This document shows, one piece after another, positions 31,708-40,915 of a stretch of 64,000 bases of DNA. Below the pieces are notes generated by a model. It worked only from the letters and a program-made list of their open reading frames with translations. It did no database searches and was not told the origin of the DNA. How positions within the stretch are numbered: position 1 is the stretch's first letter; each line of letters starts with the position of its first letter. Location: NCBI GenBank assembly GCA_963529855.1, contig CAURZK010000006.1, forward strand, positions 1 to 64,000. Reading direction: 5' to 3'. Made by a program: the position numbers and the translations under genes. Source of the DNA: 34-65-8 sp963529855. Lineage in GTDB: Bacteria > Pseudomonadota > Alphaproteobacteria > Sphingomonadales > Sphingomonadaceae.

Positions 31708-34314
31708 TTAACGTTCGGTAGAGCAGGCTTCTCGTTTCAGATCGTAGAGCAATTCAAGCGCGTCGCGCGGGCTGAGCGCGTCGAGGTCCAGAGCTCCGAT
31801 CCGTTCGCGCAGGGTATCACGCGTTTCCTCGGGCATGGCCTGCATCGCCGCGAACAGTGGCAGGTCGCCGAGCCCGGCAGCAAGCCCCCCCGTTTGCGCA
31901 CGGCCCTTCTCGAGCTTGTCGAGAACGGCCTTGGCGCGGGCCAGCACCTGCCTGGGCACGCCTGCCAGCCGCGCGACGGCGAGGCCGTAGCTCTTGTCTG
32001 CCGGGCCTTCCGCCAGCTCGTGCAACAGCACCAGCTCGCCCTTCCACTCGCGCGCGCGCACATGGTGGAGGGACAGGGCCTCGCAGGTCCCGGCAAGATG
32101 GGCGAGTTCGTGATAATGCGTGGCGAACAGGCAGCGGCACCGGTTCGTGCCATGCACCGCTTCCACCACGGCCCACGCCAGTGCGAGGCCGTCGTACGTG
32201 GACGTGCCGCGACCCACTTCGTCCAGGATGACGAAACTGCGGGGGGTCGCTTGCGCCAGGATAGCCGCCGTCTCGACCATTTCGACCATGAAAGTCGACC
32301 TACCCCGGGCAAGATTGTCGGACGCGCCAACCCGGCTGAACAGGCGGTCGACCAGCCCAACTGTAGCAGAAGCTGCCGGTACGTAGCTTCCAGCCTGGGC
32401 CAGCAGCACGATCAGCGCGTTCTGACGCAGGAAGGTCGACTTGCCGCCCATGTTGGGCCCTCCGATCAACCACAGCCGGTCATCGGGCGCCAGCGCGCAA
32501 TCGTTGGCGACGAAGCGGGCCCGGTCGCGTGACAGGGCATCCTCGACCACCGGATGGCGACCGGCTCGAATGTCGAGACAAGGCTCCTCGACAATGGCCG
32601 GGCGGCACCAGTCCCCTTCGGCCGCCCGTTCGGCAATGCCGGCGGCGACGTCGATCCGGGCAAGGGCACACGCGGTGGCCGCGATCGCCTCTCGCGCATT
32701 GCAAATCGCTTCCACCAGTTCTTCGAAATGCGCGGCCTCCGCCGCCAGAGCATGTCCGCCCGCCTCCGCAATTCGGCCCGCTTCCTCGTGCAGCGACAGC
32801 GAATTGAACCGCACCGCCCCGGCCATCGTCTGGCGGTGAGTGAAACCGCTATCGGGCGCCATCAATGCATCGGCATGGCGCGCAGGCACTTCGATGAAAT
32901 AGCCGAGGACCCCGTTGTGCTTGATTTTCAGGGCGGCAATGCCGGTATCGGCGCGATAACGTGCCTCCATCGCGGCAATCGCGCGGCGAGCATTGCCGGA
33001 AGTGCGGCGCAATTCATCGAGCGCGTGATCGTAGCCATCGGCGATATAGCCGCCCCCCTGTCGTTCGGTCGGCGGGGCCGGGACCAGCGCACGCTGCAGC
33101 CAATCCACCAGCGCACCGTGGCCGGTGAGGCTGGGAAGGAGTTGTTCCAGCAGAGCGGGATGGTCGCGTTGCTGGGCCAGGGCATCGCGGATCCGCCGCG
33201 CTTCGCCCAGGGCATCACGGATCTGGCCGAGATCACGGGGGCTTCCGCGCCCGGCGACCACCCGGCCCAGCGCCCGGCCAAGATCCGGGATTGTCCGCAG
33301 CATTGCCCGCAGATCAGCGCGCAGGATGGGATCGGCATGGAAAAAGGCGACCAGCGCCAGTCGCGCCTCGATGGCGTTGCGGTCCGTCAGCGGCGCCGCA
33401 AGATCGGCCGCCAGTTGCCGCGCGCCAGCGCCCGTCGCGCATCGATCGACTGCGGCCGCAAGGCTGCCTGCGCGTCCGCCCTGCTGCGATTCCAGTATCT
33501 CGAGGCTGGTCCGGGTCGCCTCGTCCATGGCCATCAGCGCATTCGCAGCGCGCGCTTCGGGTGGCAGCAGCAAGGGCAATCGGCCGCGGCCGACATGTTC
33601 GAGGTAGGCAATCAGGCCGCCTGCTGCCGCCAGCATCGGGCGGGTGAAGGTGCCGAACCCGTCGAGCGTCGCGACGCCGTGGACGGCCTTGAGGGATCGT
33701 TCCCCTCCGTCGCTTGCGAAGGCGGCACGTGGACGCGCGATGACCGAGAAAGGTGCGTCGTCCCAGCCTTCCGGCCCCACGACCTCGCTTGGCGCCAGGC
33801 GGGCCAGGACCGCCGCGATCTGGTCGGGGGAGCACTGCTCCGATTCCATTCGCCCGGTCGAGATATCGACCGAGGCCACCCCGATCTCGCCGCGCACGTC
33901 GCACACTGCGGCGAGCACATTCGCGCGGCGCGGTTCCAGCAGGGTTTCTTCGGTCAGTGTGCCGGCGGTGACAAAGCGGACGATGTCGCGCCGGACCAGC
34001 GCCTTCGAACCGCCCCGCTTTTTCGCCTCTTCGGGCGTTTCGACCTGCTCGGCGATGGCCACGCGGCAGCCCGCCTTGATCAGGCGAGCGAGATAGCCTT
34101 CCGCAGCGTGGACCGGCACCCCGCACATTGGCACCGCTTCGCCCCCATGCTCGCCGCGCGAAGTAAGCGCTATATCGAGCACGCCCGCCGCGATCCGCGC
34201 GTCTTCGAAGAACAACTCGAAAAAATCCCCCATGCGGTAGAACAGCAGACAGTCGTCGGCCTCGCGCTTCAGCGCGTGGTACTGCTCCATCATGGGGGTG
34301 GTCTTGGCGGTCAT
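31708..34314 (-). CDS. mutS: DNA mismatch repair protein MutS
   Basis: A protein of 868 residues. The mismatch-recognition motif FYRMGDFFELFFEDA (F-x-E) is near residue 30; the ATPase has Walker A GGPNMGGKSTFLRQ, Walker B FVILDEVGRGTSTYDG and the helix-turn-helix near the C-terminus. It starts the methyl-independent or -directed repair of replication errors together with MutL. Length is normal for the family. It is divergent from maeB across a 138-base gap. Confidence 0.97.
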   Translation of the reverse strand: MTAKTTPMMEQYHALKREADDCLLFYRMGDFFELFFEDARIAAGVLDIALTSRGEHGGEAVPMCGVPVHAAEGYLARLIKAGCRVAIAEQVETPEEAKKRGGSKALVRRDIVRFVTAGTLTEETLLEPRRANVLAAVCDVRGEIGVASVDISTGRMESEQCSPDQIAAVLARLAPSEVVGPEGWDDAPFSVIARPRAAFASDGGERSLKAVHGVATLDGFGTFTRPMLAAAGGLIAYLEHVGRGRLPLLLPPEARAANALMAMDEATRTSLEILESQQGGRAGSLAAAVDRCATGAGARQLAADLAAPLTDRNAIEARLALVAFFHADPILRADLRAMLRTIPDLGRALGRVVAGRGSPRDLGQIRDALGEARRIRDALAQQRDHPALLEQLLPSLTGHGALVDWLQRALVPAPPTERQGGGYIADGYDHALDELRRTSGNARRAIAAMEARYRADTGIAALKIKHNGVLGYFIEVPARHADALMAPDSGFTHRQTMAGAVRFNSLSLHEEAGRIAEAGGHALAAEAAHFEELVEAICNAREAIAATACALARIDVAAGIAERAAEGDWCRPAIVEEPCLDIRAGRHPVVEDALSRDRARFVANDCALAPDDRLWLIGGPNMGGKSTFLRQNALIVLLAQAGSYVPAASATVGLVDRLFSRVGASDNLARGRSTFMVEMVETAAILAQATPRSFVILDEVGRGTSTYDGLALAWAVVEAVHGTNRCRCLFATHYHELAHLAGTCEALSLHHVRAREWKGELVLLHELAEGPADKSYGLAVARLAGVPRQVLARAKAVLDKLEKGRAQTGGLAAGLGDLPLFAAMQAMPEETRDTLRERIGALDLDALSPRDALELLYDLKREACSTER

Positions 34315-34452
34315 GCGAGCCGCGACCTAACCGCCGCGCATGCGATTCGGGAAGGGCGGCTGGATGCCTGTCCCCCTTATCGTTTGGCCTCTATCGCTAA
34401 GCCGTAGCGTCAGCTAAGCGCCGGGCTTACCGGACCAACGAGGGATTTGGCA

Positions 34453-36717
34453 GTGGCCGATCAGAAGCAGGCGAGTTTCACCGAGCGCGAGGCGCTGTTC
34501 TACCACGAGACGATCCGGCCCGGTAAAATCGAGATCATTGCGTCCAAGCCCATGGCGACGCAGCGCGATCTCAGCCTGGCCTACTCCCCCGGGGTCGCCG
34601 CGCCGGTGCTCGCCATTGCCGAAGATCCGGCCAATGCGGCCAAGTATACCGCGCGATCGAACCTGGTCGCGGTTATTTCAAACGGCACCGCGATCCTGGG
34701 GCTCGGCAACCTCGGCGCGCTTGCATCCAAGCCGGTGATGGAAGGCAAGGCGGTGCTGTTCAAGCGCTTCGCCGACGTCGACTCGATCGATATCGAGCTC
34801 GCGACCGAAGATCCCGACGCGTTTATCGAGGCGGTTGCCTTGATGGAGCCGAGCTTTGGCGGGATCAACCTGGAAGACATCAAGGCACCCGAGTGCTTCG
34901 TGATCGAGCAGGCGCTGCGCGACCGGATGAATATCCCCGTGATGCACGATGACCAGCACGGCACCGCCATCATCGCCGCGGCCGGGCTGATCAACGCCTG
35001 CTACCTCACCGGCCGCGATCTCAAGGACGTGCGGATGGTGGTGAACGGCGCAGGTGCTTCCGCGCTGGCCTGTACCGCGCTGGTCAAGGCGATCGGCGTG
35101 CCGCACGAAAACGTCATCGTGTGCGACCGCCAGGGACCGATCTATCGCGGCCGCGAAGAAGGAATGGACCAGTGGAAAAGCGCGCACGCGGTCGATACCG
35201 AGGCGCGCAGCCTGGAAGAGGCGCTGGTCGGCGCCGATATCTTCCTAGGCCTGTCGGCGGCCGGCGCGCTGTTGCCCGAATGGGTTGCCCGGATGGCGGA
35301 CAAGCCGATCATCTTCGCAATGGCCAATCCCGTCCCCGAGATCATGCCTGACGATGCCAAGGCGGTGCGTCCCGATGCGATCATTGCGACCGGACGCAGC
35401 GATTTCCCCAACCAGGTCAACAATGTCCTGGGCTTCCCCTTCATCTTCCGCGGCGCGCTCGACGTGCAGGCAACCGCGATCAACGAAGAAATGAAGATCG
35501 CCGCGGCGCGCGCGATTGCCGAACTCGCGCGTGAGCGCGTGCCGGAAGAAGTGGCAGCCGCATATGGCCGCAGCCACCAGTTCGGCACGGACTATATCAT
35601 CCCGGCACCATTCGATCCGCGCTTGATGGAAGTGGTTTCGTCCGCCGTTGCCAAGGCAGCGATGGATTCAGGGGTGGCCCTTGCGCCGATCGCCGATTTC
35701 GACGCCTATCGCCACAGCCTCAAGTCGCGTCTTAACCCGACCAGTGCTGTTCTGACCAACACGTACGAACTTGCCCGGCAGAACCCCCGGCGGGTGGTCT
35801 TCGCCGAAGCGGAAGAGGAGGTCGCACTTCGTGCCGCGATCCAGTTCCGCGATTTCGGCTACGGAACCCCTATCCTCGTCGGGCGGACCGACAAGGTGCG
35901 CGAAAAGCTGGTCGAACTGGCGGTGGACGATCCGGACAGCTTCGAAATCCAGAACTCCGCAACATCCGAGCATGTCCCGCAGATGGCGGAGTTTCTATAC
36001 GATCGGCTGCAGCGACGCGGCCGCACCGAACGCGACGTACGGCGCATGGTCAACCAGAACCGCAACGTGTTCGCCGCGCTGCTGGTGGCGCTGGGGCATG
36101 GCGATGCGCTGATCTCGGGCCTGACCCGCACCTTTGCCCAGACCATGCGCGAAGTCTCGCTGGTGCTCGATCCCAAGCGCGGGGAGCTGCCGTTCGGTAT
36201 TCACATGATGATCGGCAAGAACCACACCACGTTCCTCGCGGATACCACCATCAACGAACGGCCGAGCGCCGAACAGCTTGCCTATATCGCCCGCGAGACG
36301 GCTGCGGTTGCGCGCCGCATGGGACACGAACCGCGCGTGGCTTTCCTCAGCTATTCGACGTTTGGCAACCCGCCCGGCCAGTGGCTCGGCAATATTCGCG
36401 ACGCCGTGGCCATTCTCGACGCGGAAAAGCCCGATTTCGAATACGAAGGCGAAATGGCGCCGGACGCTGCGCTCAATCCCAAGGTCATGGGGCTGTACCC
36501 GTTCAGTCGCCTGTCGGGCCCGGCCAACGTGCTGATCATGCCCGGCCTGCAATCGGCCAACCTGTCCGCCAAGCTGCTGCGCGAGCTGGGCGGTGCCGCC
36601 ACCATCGGGCCGATGCTGATCGGGATGGAAAAGCCGGTGCAGATCGTCCCGATGACGGCGATTGCCCCCGACGTGCTTACCCTGGCCGTTCTGGCGAGCG
36701 CTGGGGTGGTGGGGTAG
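34453..36717 (+). CDS. maeB: NADP-dependent malic enzyme with phosphotransacetylase-like domain
   Basis: A protein of 754 residues that decarboxylates malate to pyruvate. The N-terminal 430 residues are the malic enzyme (AYSPGVAAPVLAIAEDP, MHDDQHGTAIIAAAG, VVNGAGASALACTAL, ATGRSDFPNQVNNVLGFPFI). The C-terminal 320 residues are a phosphate acetyl/butaryltransferase domain (RVVFAEAEEEVALRAA, PLIGMEKP-like), thought to be regulatory. The GTG at 34453 is chosen, since GAGGGA lies seven bases upstream; a TTG at 34447 is possible. Confidence 0.95.
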   Translation: MADQKQASFTEREALFYHETIRPGKIEIIASKPMATQRDLSLAYSPGVAAPVLAIAEDPANAAKYTARSNLVAVISNGTAILGLGNLGALASKPVMEGKAVLFKRFADVDSIDIELATEDPDAFIEAVALMEPSFGGINLEDIKAPECFVIEQALRDRMNIPVMHDDQHGTAIIAAAGLINACYLTGRDLKDVRMVVNGAGASALACTALVKAIGVPHENVIVCDRQGPIYRGREEGMDQWKSAHAVDTEARSLEEALVGADIFLGLSAAGALLPEWVARMADKPIIFAMANPVPEIMPDDAKAVRPDAIIATGRSDFPNQVNNVLGFPFIFRGALDVQATAINEEMKIAAARAIAELARERVPEEVAAAYGRSHQFGTDYIIPAPFDPRLMEVVSSAVAKAAMDSGVALAPIADFDAYRHSLKSRLNPTSAVLTNTYELARQNPRRVVFAEAEEEVALRAAIQFRDFGYGTPILVGRTDKVREKLVELAVDDPDSFEIQNSATSEHVPQMAEFLYDRLQRRGRTERDVRRMVNQNRNVFAALLVALGHGDALISGLTRTFAQTMREVSLVLDPKRGELPFGIHMMIGKNHTTFLADTTINERPSAEQLAYIARETAAVARRMGHEPRVAFLSYSTFGNPPGQWLGNIRDAVAILDAEKPDFEYEGEMAPDAALNPKVMGLYPFSRLSGPANVLIMPGLQSANLSAKLLRELGGAATIGPMLIGMEKPVQIVPMTAIAPDVLTLAVLASAGVVG

Positions 36718-36845
36718 CCGGGCGCCCGCTCCGATCGACTTGTCCTAGCTTAATTTCAGCCCGCCGCGCGGTTCATCGCCGCGTAAGCGGGCGGGGTGCT
36801 TTGCGTCTCTCACGTGCACTTGGACGCACGCGAAAGGACTACAAG

Positions 36846-37451
36846 ATGAACAAGACACTAGCGCTGCTGGTCGCTGGCGCGGGCCTCGTTGCCGCCCCCG
36901 CGCTTGCCCAGGACAACACCGCCCCGGGCGGGTTCTATGTCGGCGCGATCGGCGGATACGAAGGTATCGACGTCGAATCCGGCGATGGCGCGGTTACAGC
37001 CGATGCCGATTCGGCGGTCTATGGTATCAACGCTGGTTACGATCTCAGCCTCGGCAGCGCCTTCGTCGGCGTCGAGGGCGAGATTTCGACCAGCGGCGGC
37101 TCGACCCAGTTTCCTTCGAGCTTCGGCGGCGCCCGTGACGGGCTGGAAGCCAACGGCCAGTACTACGTCGGCGCGCGCGCGGGCGTTGCGCTGACCCCGG
37201 GCATCGCGGCCTACGGCAAGATCGGCTATACCGCACTCGATACCGAGGCCTTCACCTCGTCGGGTTCGCTGGCCGAGCTGGAGCAGAACACCGATGGCCT
37301 GCGCTTCGGCGGCGGCTTGCAGGTGCAGCTCCCGGGCCCACTGGAAGGGCGCCTGGAATACCGCCGTTCGCGTTATAACAATGTCGCGGATGCCGATTTC
37401 GGCAAGGCGACGACCGATCAGGTCGTAGCGGGCGTCGGCCTGCGCTTCTGA
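36846..37451 (+). CDS. Small outer-membrane beta-barrel porin
   Basis: A protein of 201 residues. The signal peptide ends at APALAQD; the rest has barrel strands such as FYVGAIGGYEGIDV, YGINAGYDLSLGSAFVGVEGE, YYVGARAGVALTPGIAAYGKIGY and a C-terminal strand VVAGVGLRF ending in phenylalanine, as the assembly machinery requires. It belongs to the eight-stranded OMP_b-brl type. It has its own terminator 24 bases downstream and probably its own promoter in the gap after maeB. Confidence 0.88.
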   Translation: MNKTLALLVAGAGLVAAPALAQDNTAPGGFYVGAIGGYEGIDVESGDGAVTADADSAVYGINAGYDLSLGSAFVGVEGEISTSGGSTQFPSSFGGARDGLEANGQYYVGARAGVALTPGIAAYGKIGYTALDTEAFTSSGSLAELEQNTDGLRFGGGLQVQLPGPLEGRLEYRRSRYNNVADADFGKATTDQVVAGVGLRF

Positions 37452-37475
37452 TCGCACATTGACGCAGCAATACGG

Positions 37476-37505
37476 GGGCCGCGCCTTGATGGCGCGGCCC
37501 TTTTT
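37476..37505 (+). terminator. Intrinsic terminator of the small porin gene
   Basis: A perfect 10-base stem (GGGCCGCGCC at 37476-37485 with 37491-37500), a five-base loop TTGAT and TTTTT directly after it. It is the clearest terminator in the window and lies 25 bases past the porin stop. Confidence 0.9.
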
Positions 37506-37655
37506 GCATGCAGGCGCTTGGTATCGTCTACAACGACCCTGCCACGACATTGCAACGATCCGTACACGCGAAATCAAGCCCGGCGCCGGGCGAATGAACC
37601 ACCTGGCGCCACGGGCACTGCAACTGGCCCAACAGGACATGAGTTGTTGGAAATC

Positions 37656-37730
37656 TGGAGCGGGCGAAGGGATTCGAACCCTCGACCCCAACCTTGGCAA
37701 GGTTGTGCTCTACCCCTGAGCTACGCCCGC
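37656..37730 (-). tRNA. tRNA-Gly(GCC)
   Basis: On the minus strand the 75-base sequence folds as a tRNA: acceptor GCGGGCG/CGCCCGC, D-arm with GCTCAGGGGTAGAGC, anticodon loop TTGCCAA (anticodon GCC) on a CAACC/GGTTG stem, T-arm with GGTTCGAATCC, and an encoded CCA end. No integrated element or duplicated 3' end is seen next to it. Confidence 0.97.
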
Positions 37731-37893
37731 TCTCTAGACGTTCCCGAAGCCTTGGCTTCGTGGGGAGGCGCGCGATTAGCAGCGGTTCCATGGGGCCGCA
37801 AGCGCAAAATGCCGCATGTCTTTTCCCTTCACAAAACGGCGCGAAAGCCCACATTGGGCGCTTCCATCCGAATCCCCATTACAGGAGCACGCC

Positions 37894-38805
37894 TTGGCCA
37901 GCATGGGTCTCAATCTCGACGAGCAGAAAGCGGTCGACCGCTTCCGCAAGAATATCGTCGAACCTTCGATGACCAGCCTGGTGGTGCTCGATTTCTGGGC
38001 GGAATGGTGCGGGCCGTGCAAGGCGCTGACCCCGGTGCTGGAAAAGGTCGCCGCCGATTACGCCGACAAGGGCGTGATCCTGGCCAAGGTCAATGTCGAC
38101 GAGGAACAGTTCATCGCGAGCCAGTTCCAGGTCCGCTCCATCCCCACCGTTTATGCGATGTTCCAGGGCCAGCCGGTCGCCGACCTGACCAGTGCCCGTA
38201 CCGAATCGCAGCTGAAACAGATGCTTGACCAGTTACTGGCGCAGCTGCCTGTCGGTGGCAGCGGGGGCGATGCGCAGGCTGACGTGGCGCAGTTCCTGGC
38301 GATGGGCGAGGAGGTGCTGGCGAGCGGCGAGGCAGAACGCGCCGTAACCATCTTTGCCCAGGTTGCCGAAATGGCGCCCGACAATGCCGCGGCCCAAGCG
38401 GGCCTGGTCCGCGCACTGGTTTCTGCCGGTCGGATCGACGAAGCGCGCGGCGTGCTGACTGCGCTCGATCCCACCCTGCTCGCCGATCCCTTGCTGCATC
38501 AGGCGCAAAGCGCGGTCGAGCTGGCCGGATCGCAGGTTGACGAGGGCGAGTTGCAGGCATTGCGCGCTGCAGCGGTCGAAAGCCCTGCGGACATGGAAAA
38601 ACAGCTTGCCTTCGCCGAAGCTGCCTTCGCCGCGGGTTCGCGCGACGAGGCGGCCGATACGCTGCTGCGCATGATAGCAAGCGACCGCGACTGGAACGAG
38701 GGCGCGGCCAAGGCCAAGCTGCTGCAGATGTTCGAGGCGACCGGTCTCGAAGATCCCTGGGTCGTTGCCACGCGGCGGCGGCTGTCCAAGATCCTGTTCG
38801 GCTGA
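37894..38805 (+). CDS. Thioredoxin-TPR protein, CnoX/YbbN-like co-chaperone
   Basis: A protein of 303 residues. Residues about 1-115 are a thioredoxin fold with VVLDFWAEWCGPCKALTPVL, VNVDEEQFIASQFQVRSIPTV and a cis-proline. The rest is tetratricopeptide-like (FLAMGEEVLASGEAERAVTIF, AGLVRALVSAGRIDEARGVL). The intact CPC-type WCGPC centre suggests redox activity, whereas E. coli CnoX has lost it. The TTG at 37894 is taken as start because ACAGGAG lies six bases upstream; an ATG three codons later is the alternative. Confidence 0.87.
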   Translation: MASMGLNLDEQKAVDRFRKNIVEPSMTSLVVLDFWAEWCGPCKALTPVLEKVAADYADKGVILAKVNVDEEQFIASQFQVRSIPTVYAMFQGQPVADLTSARTESQLKQMLDQLLAQLPVGGSGGDAQADVAQFLAMGEEVLASGEAERAVTIFAQVAEMAPDNAAAQAGLVRALVSAGRIDEARGVLTALDPTLLADPLLHQAQSAVELAGSQVDEGELQALRAAAVESPADMEKQLAFAEAAFAAGSRDEAADTLLRMIASDRDWNEGAAKAKLLQMFEATGLEDPWVVATRRRLSKILFG

Positions 38806-38810
38806 GCGCG

Positions 38811-39422
38811 GTGGCGACCACGCGGCTCTCGATCTTTCCGCTGTCAGGCGCGATCCTCTATCCCGGATTGCATCTGCCGCTGCACGTGTTCGAGCCGCGC
38901 TACCGCGCTCTCGTCAGCGATGCGCTGGTGCGCGACCGGCGCATCGCGATGATCCAGCCGCAGCGCAGTGCCGAAGGGGCGCCGCTGTTCGAGGTGGGCT
39001 GCGTCGGGCGTATCGACGATGTCGAAGCGCTGGATGATGGTCGCTACAATATCGTGCTGGAAGGCGAGGCGCGATTTCGCGTTCTGCGCGAGCTGGAAGT
39101 AAGCAGCCCCTATCGGCAGGTCGAGGCCGAGCTGATCACTGAAGCCAGCAGCGTCCTATCGCCCATCGAACGTGCCGGGTTCGAGCGCGAGGCGCGCCGC
39201 TTTGCCGATGCCCAGGGATATTCAGTCGACTGGGAATCGGTTCAGCGGCTGGATGACGAGACGCTGATCAACGGGGTAAGCCAGATCGCACCGTTCGATC
39301 CGGCCGCCAAGCAGGCGCTGCTGGAAGCCGACGATATCCCGGCCCGGTGCGAGCTTCTGATCCAGCTGATGACGTTCTTCGGCCGTCACGACGGCGAAGA
39401 CGAGATCATCACCCTGCAATAA
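38811..39422 (+). CDS. LON-substrate-binding-domain protein
   Basis: A protein of 203 residues consisting of a Lon N-terminal domain without protease or ATPase: LSIFPLSGAILYPGLHLPLHVF, EPRYRALVSDAL, VGCVGRIDDVEALDDGRYNIVLEGEARFRV. Such stand-alone domains are found downstream of the thioredoxin-TPR gene in many Alphaproteobacteria, suggesting joint work in protein quality control. The start is a GTG at 38811, five bases after the previous stop. Confidence 0.9.
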   Translation: MATTRLSIFPLSGAILYPGLHLPLHVFEPRYRALVSDALVRDRRIAMIQPQRSAEGAPLFEVGCVGRIDDVEALDDGRYNIVLEGEARFRVLRELEVSSPYRQVEAELITEASSVLSPIERAGFEREARRFADAQGYSVDWESVQRLDDETLINGVSQIAPFDPAAKQALLEADDIPARCELLIQLMTFFGRHDGEDEIITLQ

Positions 39423-39431
39423 GCCACGCGG

Positions 39432-40055
39432 TCAGAGCGAGAAGCTGCCCCGCAGCCCGTCAATGATGTACTGGGCGGCCAACGCGGCCAGCAGAACGCC
39501 GAGCAGCCGGGTAATCACCGCCTCCACACGCGCACCGAACAGCCGCATCAGCGGACCGGCCGCGATCAGCGCGACCATGGTGATCAGCAGCACTGTAAAC
39601 AGCGCGCCCAGCACCACCATCGCTTCCGCCGTGCCGGTGCTGCCACTGGTGAGCAGCATGACCGAAGCGATGGCCCCGGGCCCGGCCAGCATCGGCATCG
39701 CCATCGGGAAGACCGAAACGTCCTCGATCTCGGGCGTCGCCGCGACTTTTTCCGCGCGCTCCTCGCGCCGCTGGGTACGCTTTTCGAACACCATTTCGAA
39801 CGCGATCCAGAACAGCATCAGTCCGCCCGCGATGCGGAAGCTGTCGAGTTCGATGTGGAGCGCGCCCAGCAGCGCTTCGCCGAACAGGGCGAAGATCACC
39901 AGGATCACGCCCGCGATCACCGTCGCGCGAATCGCCATCGTGCGCGCCTGGGCAGACGTCGCGCCCTTGGTCAGCCCGGCATAGATCGGCGCGCAGCCCG
40001 GCGGATCGATCACCACGAACAGGGTGATGAATGCGGACACGAAAAGTTCGAGCAT
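39432..40055 (-). CDS. MarC family integral membrane protein
   Basis: A protein of 207 residues with six predicted spans. The opening MLELFVSAFITLFVVIDPPG, the NPPG-like turn and the FPMAMPMLAGPGAIASVMLL repeat are those of the MarC/NAAT family, despite its name not linked to multiple antibiotic resistance and of uncertain transport function. It converges with the LON-domain gene and is followed upstream by a lipoprotein gene 17 bases away. Confidence 0.88.
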   Translation of the reverse strand: MLELFVSAFITLFVVIDPPGCAPIYAGLTKGATSAQARTMAIRATVIAGVILVIFALFGEALLGALHIELDSFRIAGGLMLFWIAFEMVFEKRTQRREERAEKVAATPEIEDVSVFPMAMPMLAGPGAIASVMLLTSGSTGTAEAMVVLGALFTVLLITMVALIAAGPLMRLFGARVEAVITRLLGVLLAALAAQYIIDGLRGSFSL

Positions 40056-40072
40056 GGGCGGGTCCGTTCCTG

Positions 40073-40828
40073 TCAGCTCGCGGCACTGGCTGGCCAGTCT
40101 TGCGACATGGCATCCTGCCAGGCCCCGTCCTGCCATAACTGCACAACGATCCTGCGCGTTCCGTCCGCGCGGTGCTCCCACCGCCACGCCAGCGTTCCGT
40201 CGGGCGACAGGCCGCCATCGTTACGGGCGGTGGCGGCGTGAAGAACGGGCGGAGCCGGTACAGCGGTGCCGCGGGCGGGACAGTCGGCCACGTGGCCACT
40301 GATCAATTCTTCCGCCACGACGACGATCTCGTCACCTTGGGGCTCGCGGCCTGCGGGGGGCTGCGGAATATCGGGGCCGCCGATGTCGTAGACCCAGCGA
40401 TAATCGCCATTCGACTGCTGCTGCCACACGGTGGCGAAAGTGCCGACCTTGCCATCGGGTTCGCGCAACCTGCCGCGCGTCACCGCAAGCTTGCCGTCGC
40501 AGCTCATCCATACGGCGCGCGGGGCCCAGGCGACCGACTGCACGGGATTGGCCTGCTGTGCCAGCCAGGGTTCGGCAGCGAACGGGCCGGTGCGGCCATG
40601 GATCACGCCGCCGGGTGCGACCGTTGCGCGGAACGCCGTCCATTGCCCCCGTTCACGTGCCGCGCGCGCGAAAGCGATTTCAGCGGCGACGACCTTGCTC
40701 GGCTGCGCAGCGCCCGGTGCGGTTGCAAGCGCCCGGTCGATCACCGCGCGCGGGGTGCGGGGCGGGCCGGACGCGCAGGCGGAGAGCAGCACGGCGAGAG
40801 CAACGGCGGTGGTGGCACTTTTGAACAT
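40073..40828 (-). CDS. Hypothetical lipoprotein
   Basis: A protein of 251 residues with a lipobox at LLSACASG. It continues with FARAARERGQWTAFRATVAP and GGVIHGRTGPFAAEPWLAQQ, a pattern like the NTF2-like stress-related domains, and ends with a strand-rich part (VQLWQDGAWQDAM). Cysteines in WMSCDGK and ADCPARG could form a disulfide. I do not recognise an established function. The ATG at 40828 is taken; a GTG at 40837 precedes it in frame. Confidence 0.72.
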   Translation of the reverse strand: MFKSATTAVALAVLLSACASGPPRTPRAVIDRALATAPGAAQPSKVVAAEIAFARAARERGQWTAFRATVAPGGVIHGRTGPFAAEPWLAQQANPVQSVAWAPRAVWMSCDGKLAVTRGRLREPDGKVGTFATVWQQQSNGDYRWVYDIGGPDIPQPPAGREPQGDEIVVVAEELISGHVADCPARGTAVPAPPVLHAATARNDGGLSPDGTLAWRWEHRADGTRRIVVQLWQDGAWQDAMSQDWPASAAS

Positions 40829-40915
40829 TGATCCCACCTACCTATTCGCCCCGGACTTGTCGCCCCGGACAAGTTGCCCCCCTGGTTGTAGGGCGGCTTC
40901 GCATGGCAACCGAAG

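Noticed and set aside
37656..37730. tRNA-Gly as integration site for a mobile element
   Set aside because: No duplicated 3' end of the tRNA, no integrase and ordinary housekeeping genes on both sides.
40846..40915. Hairpin ACTTGTC/GACAAGT as a terminator
   Set aside because: No T-run on either strand; it lies upstream of a gene start, not after a stop requiring termination.
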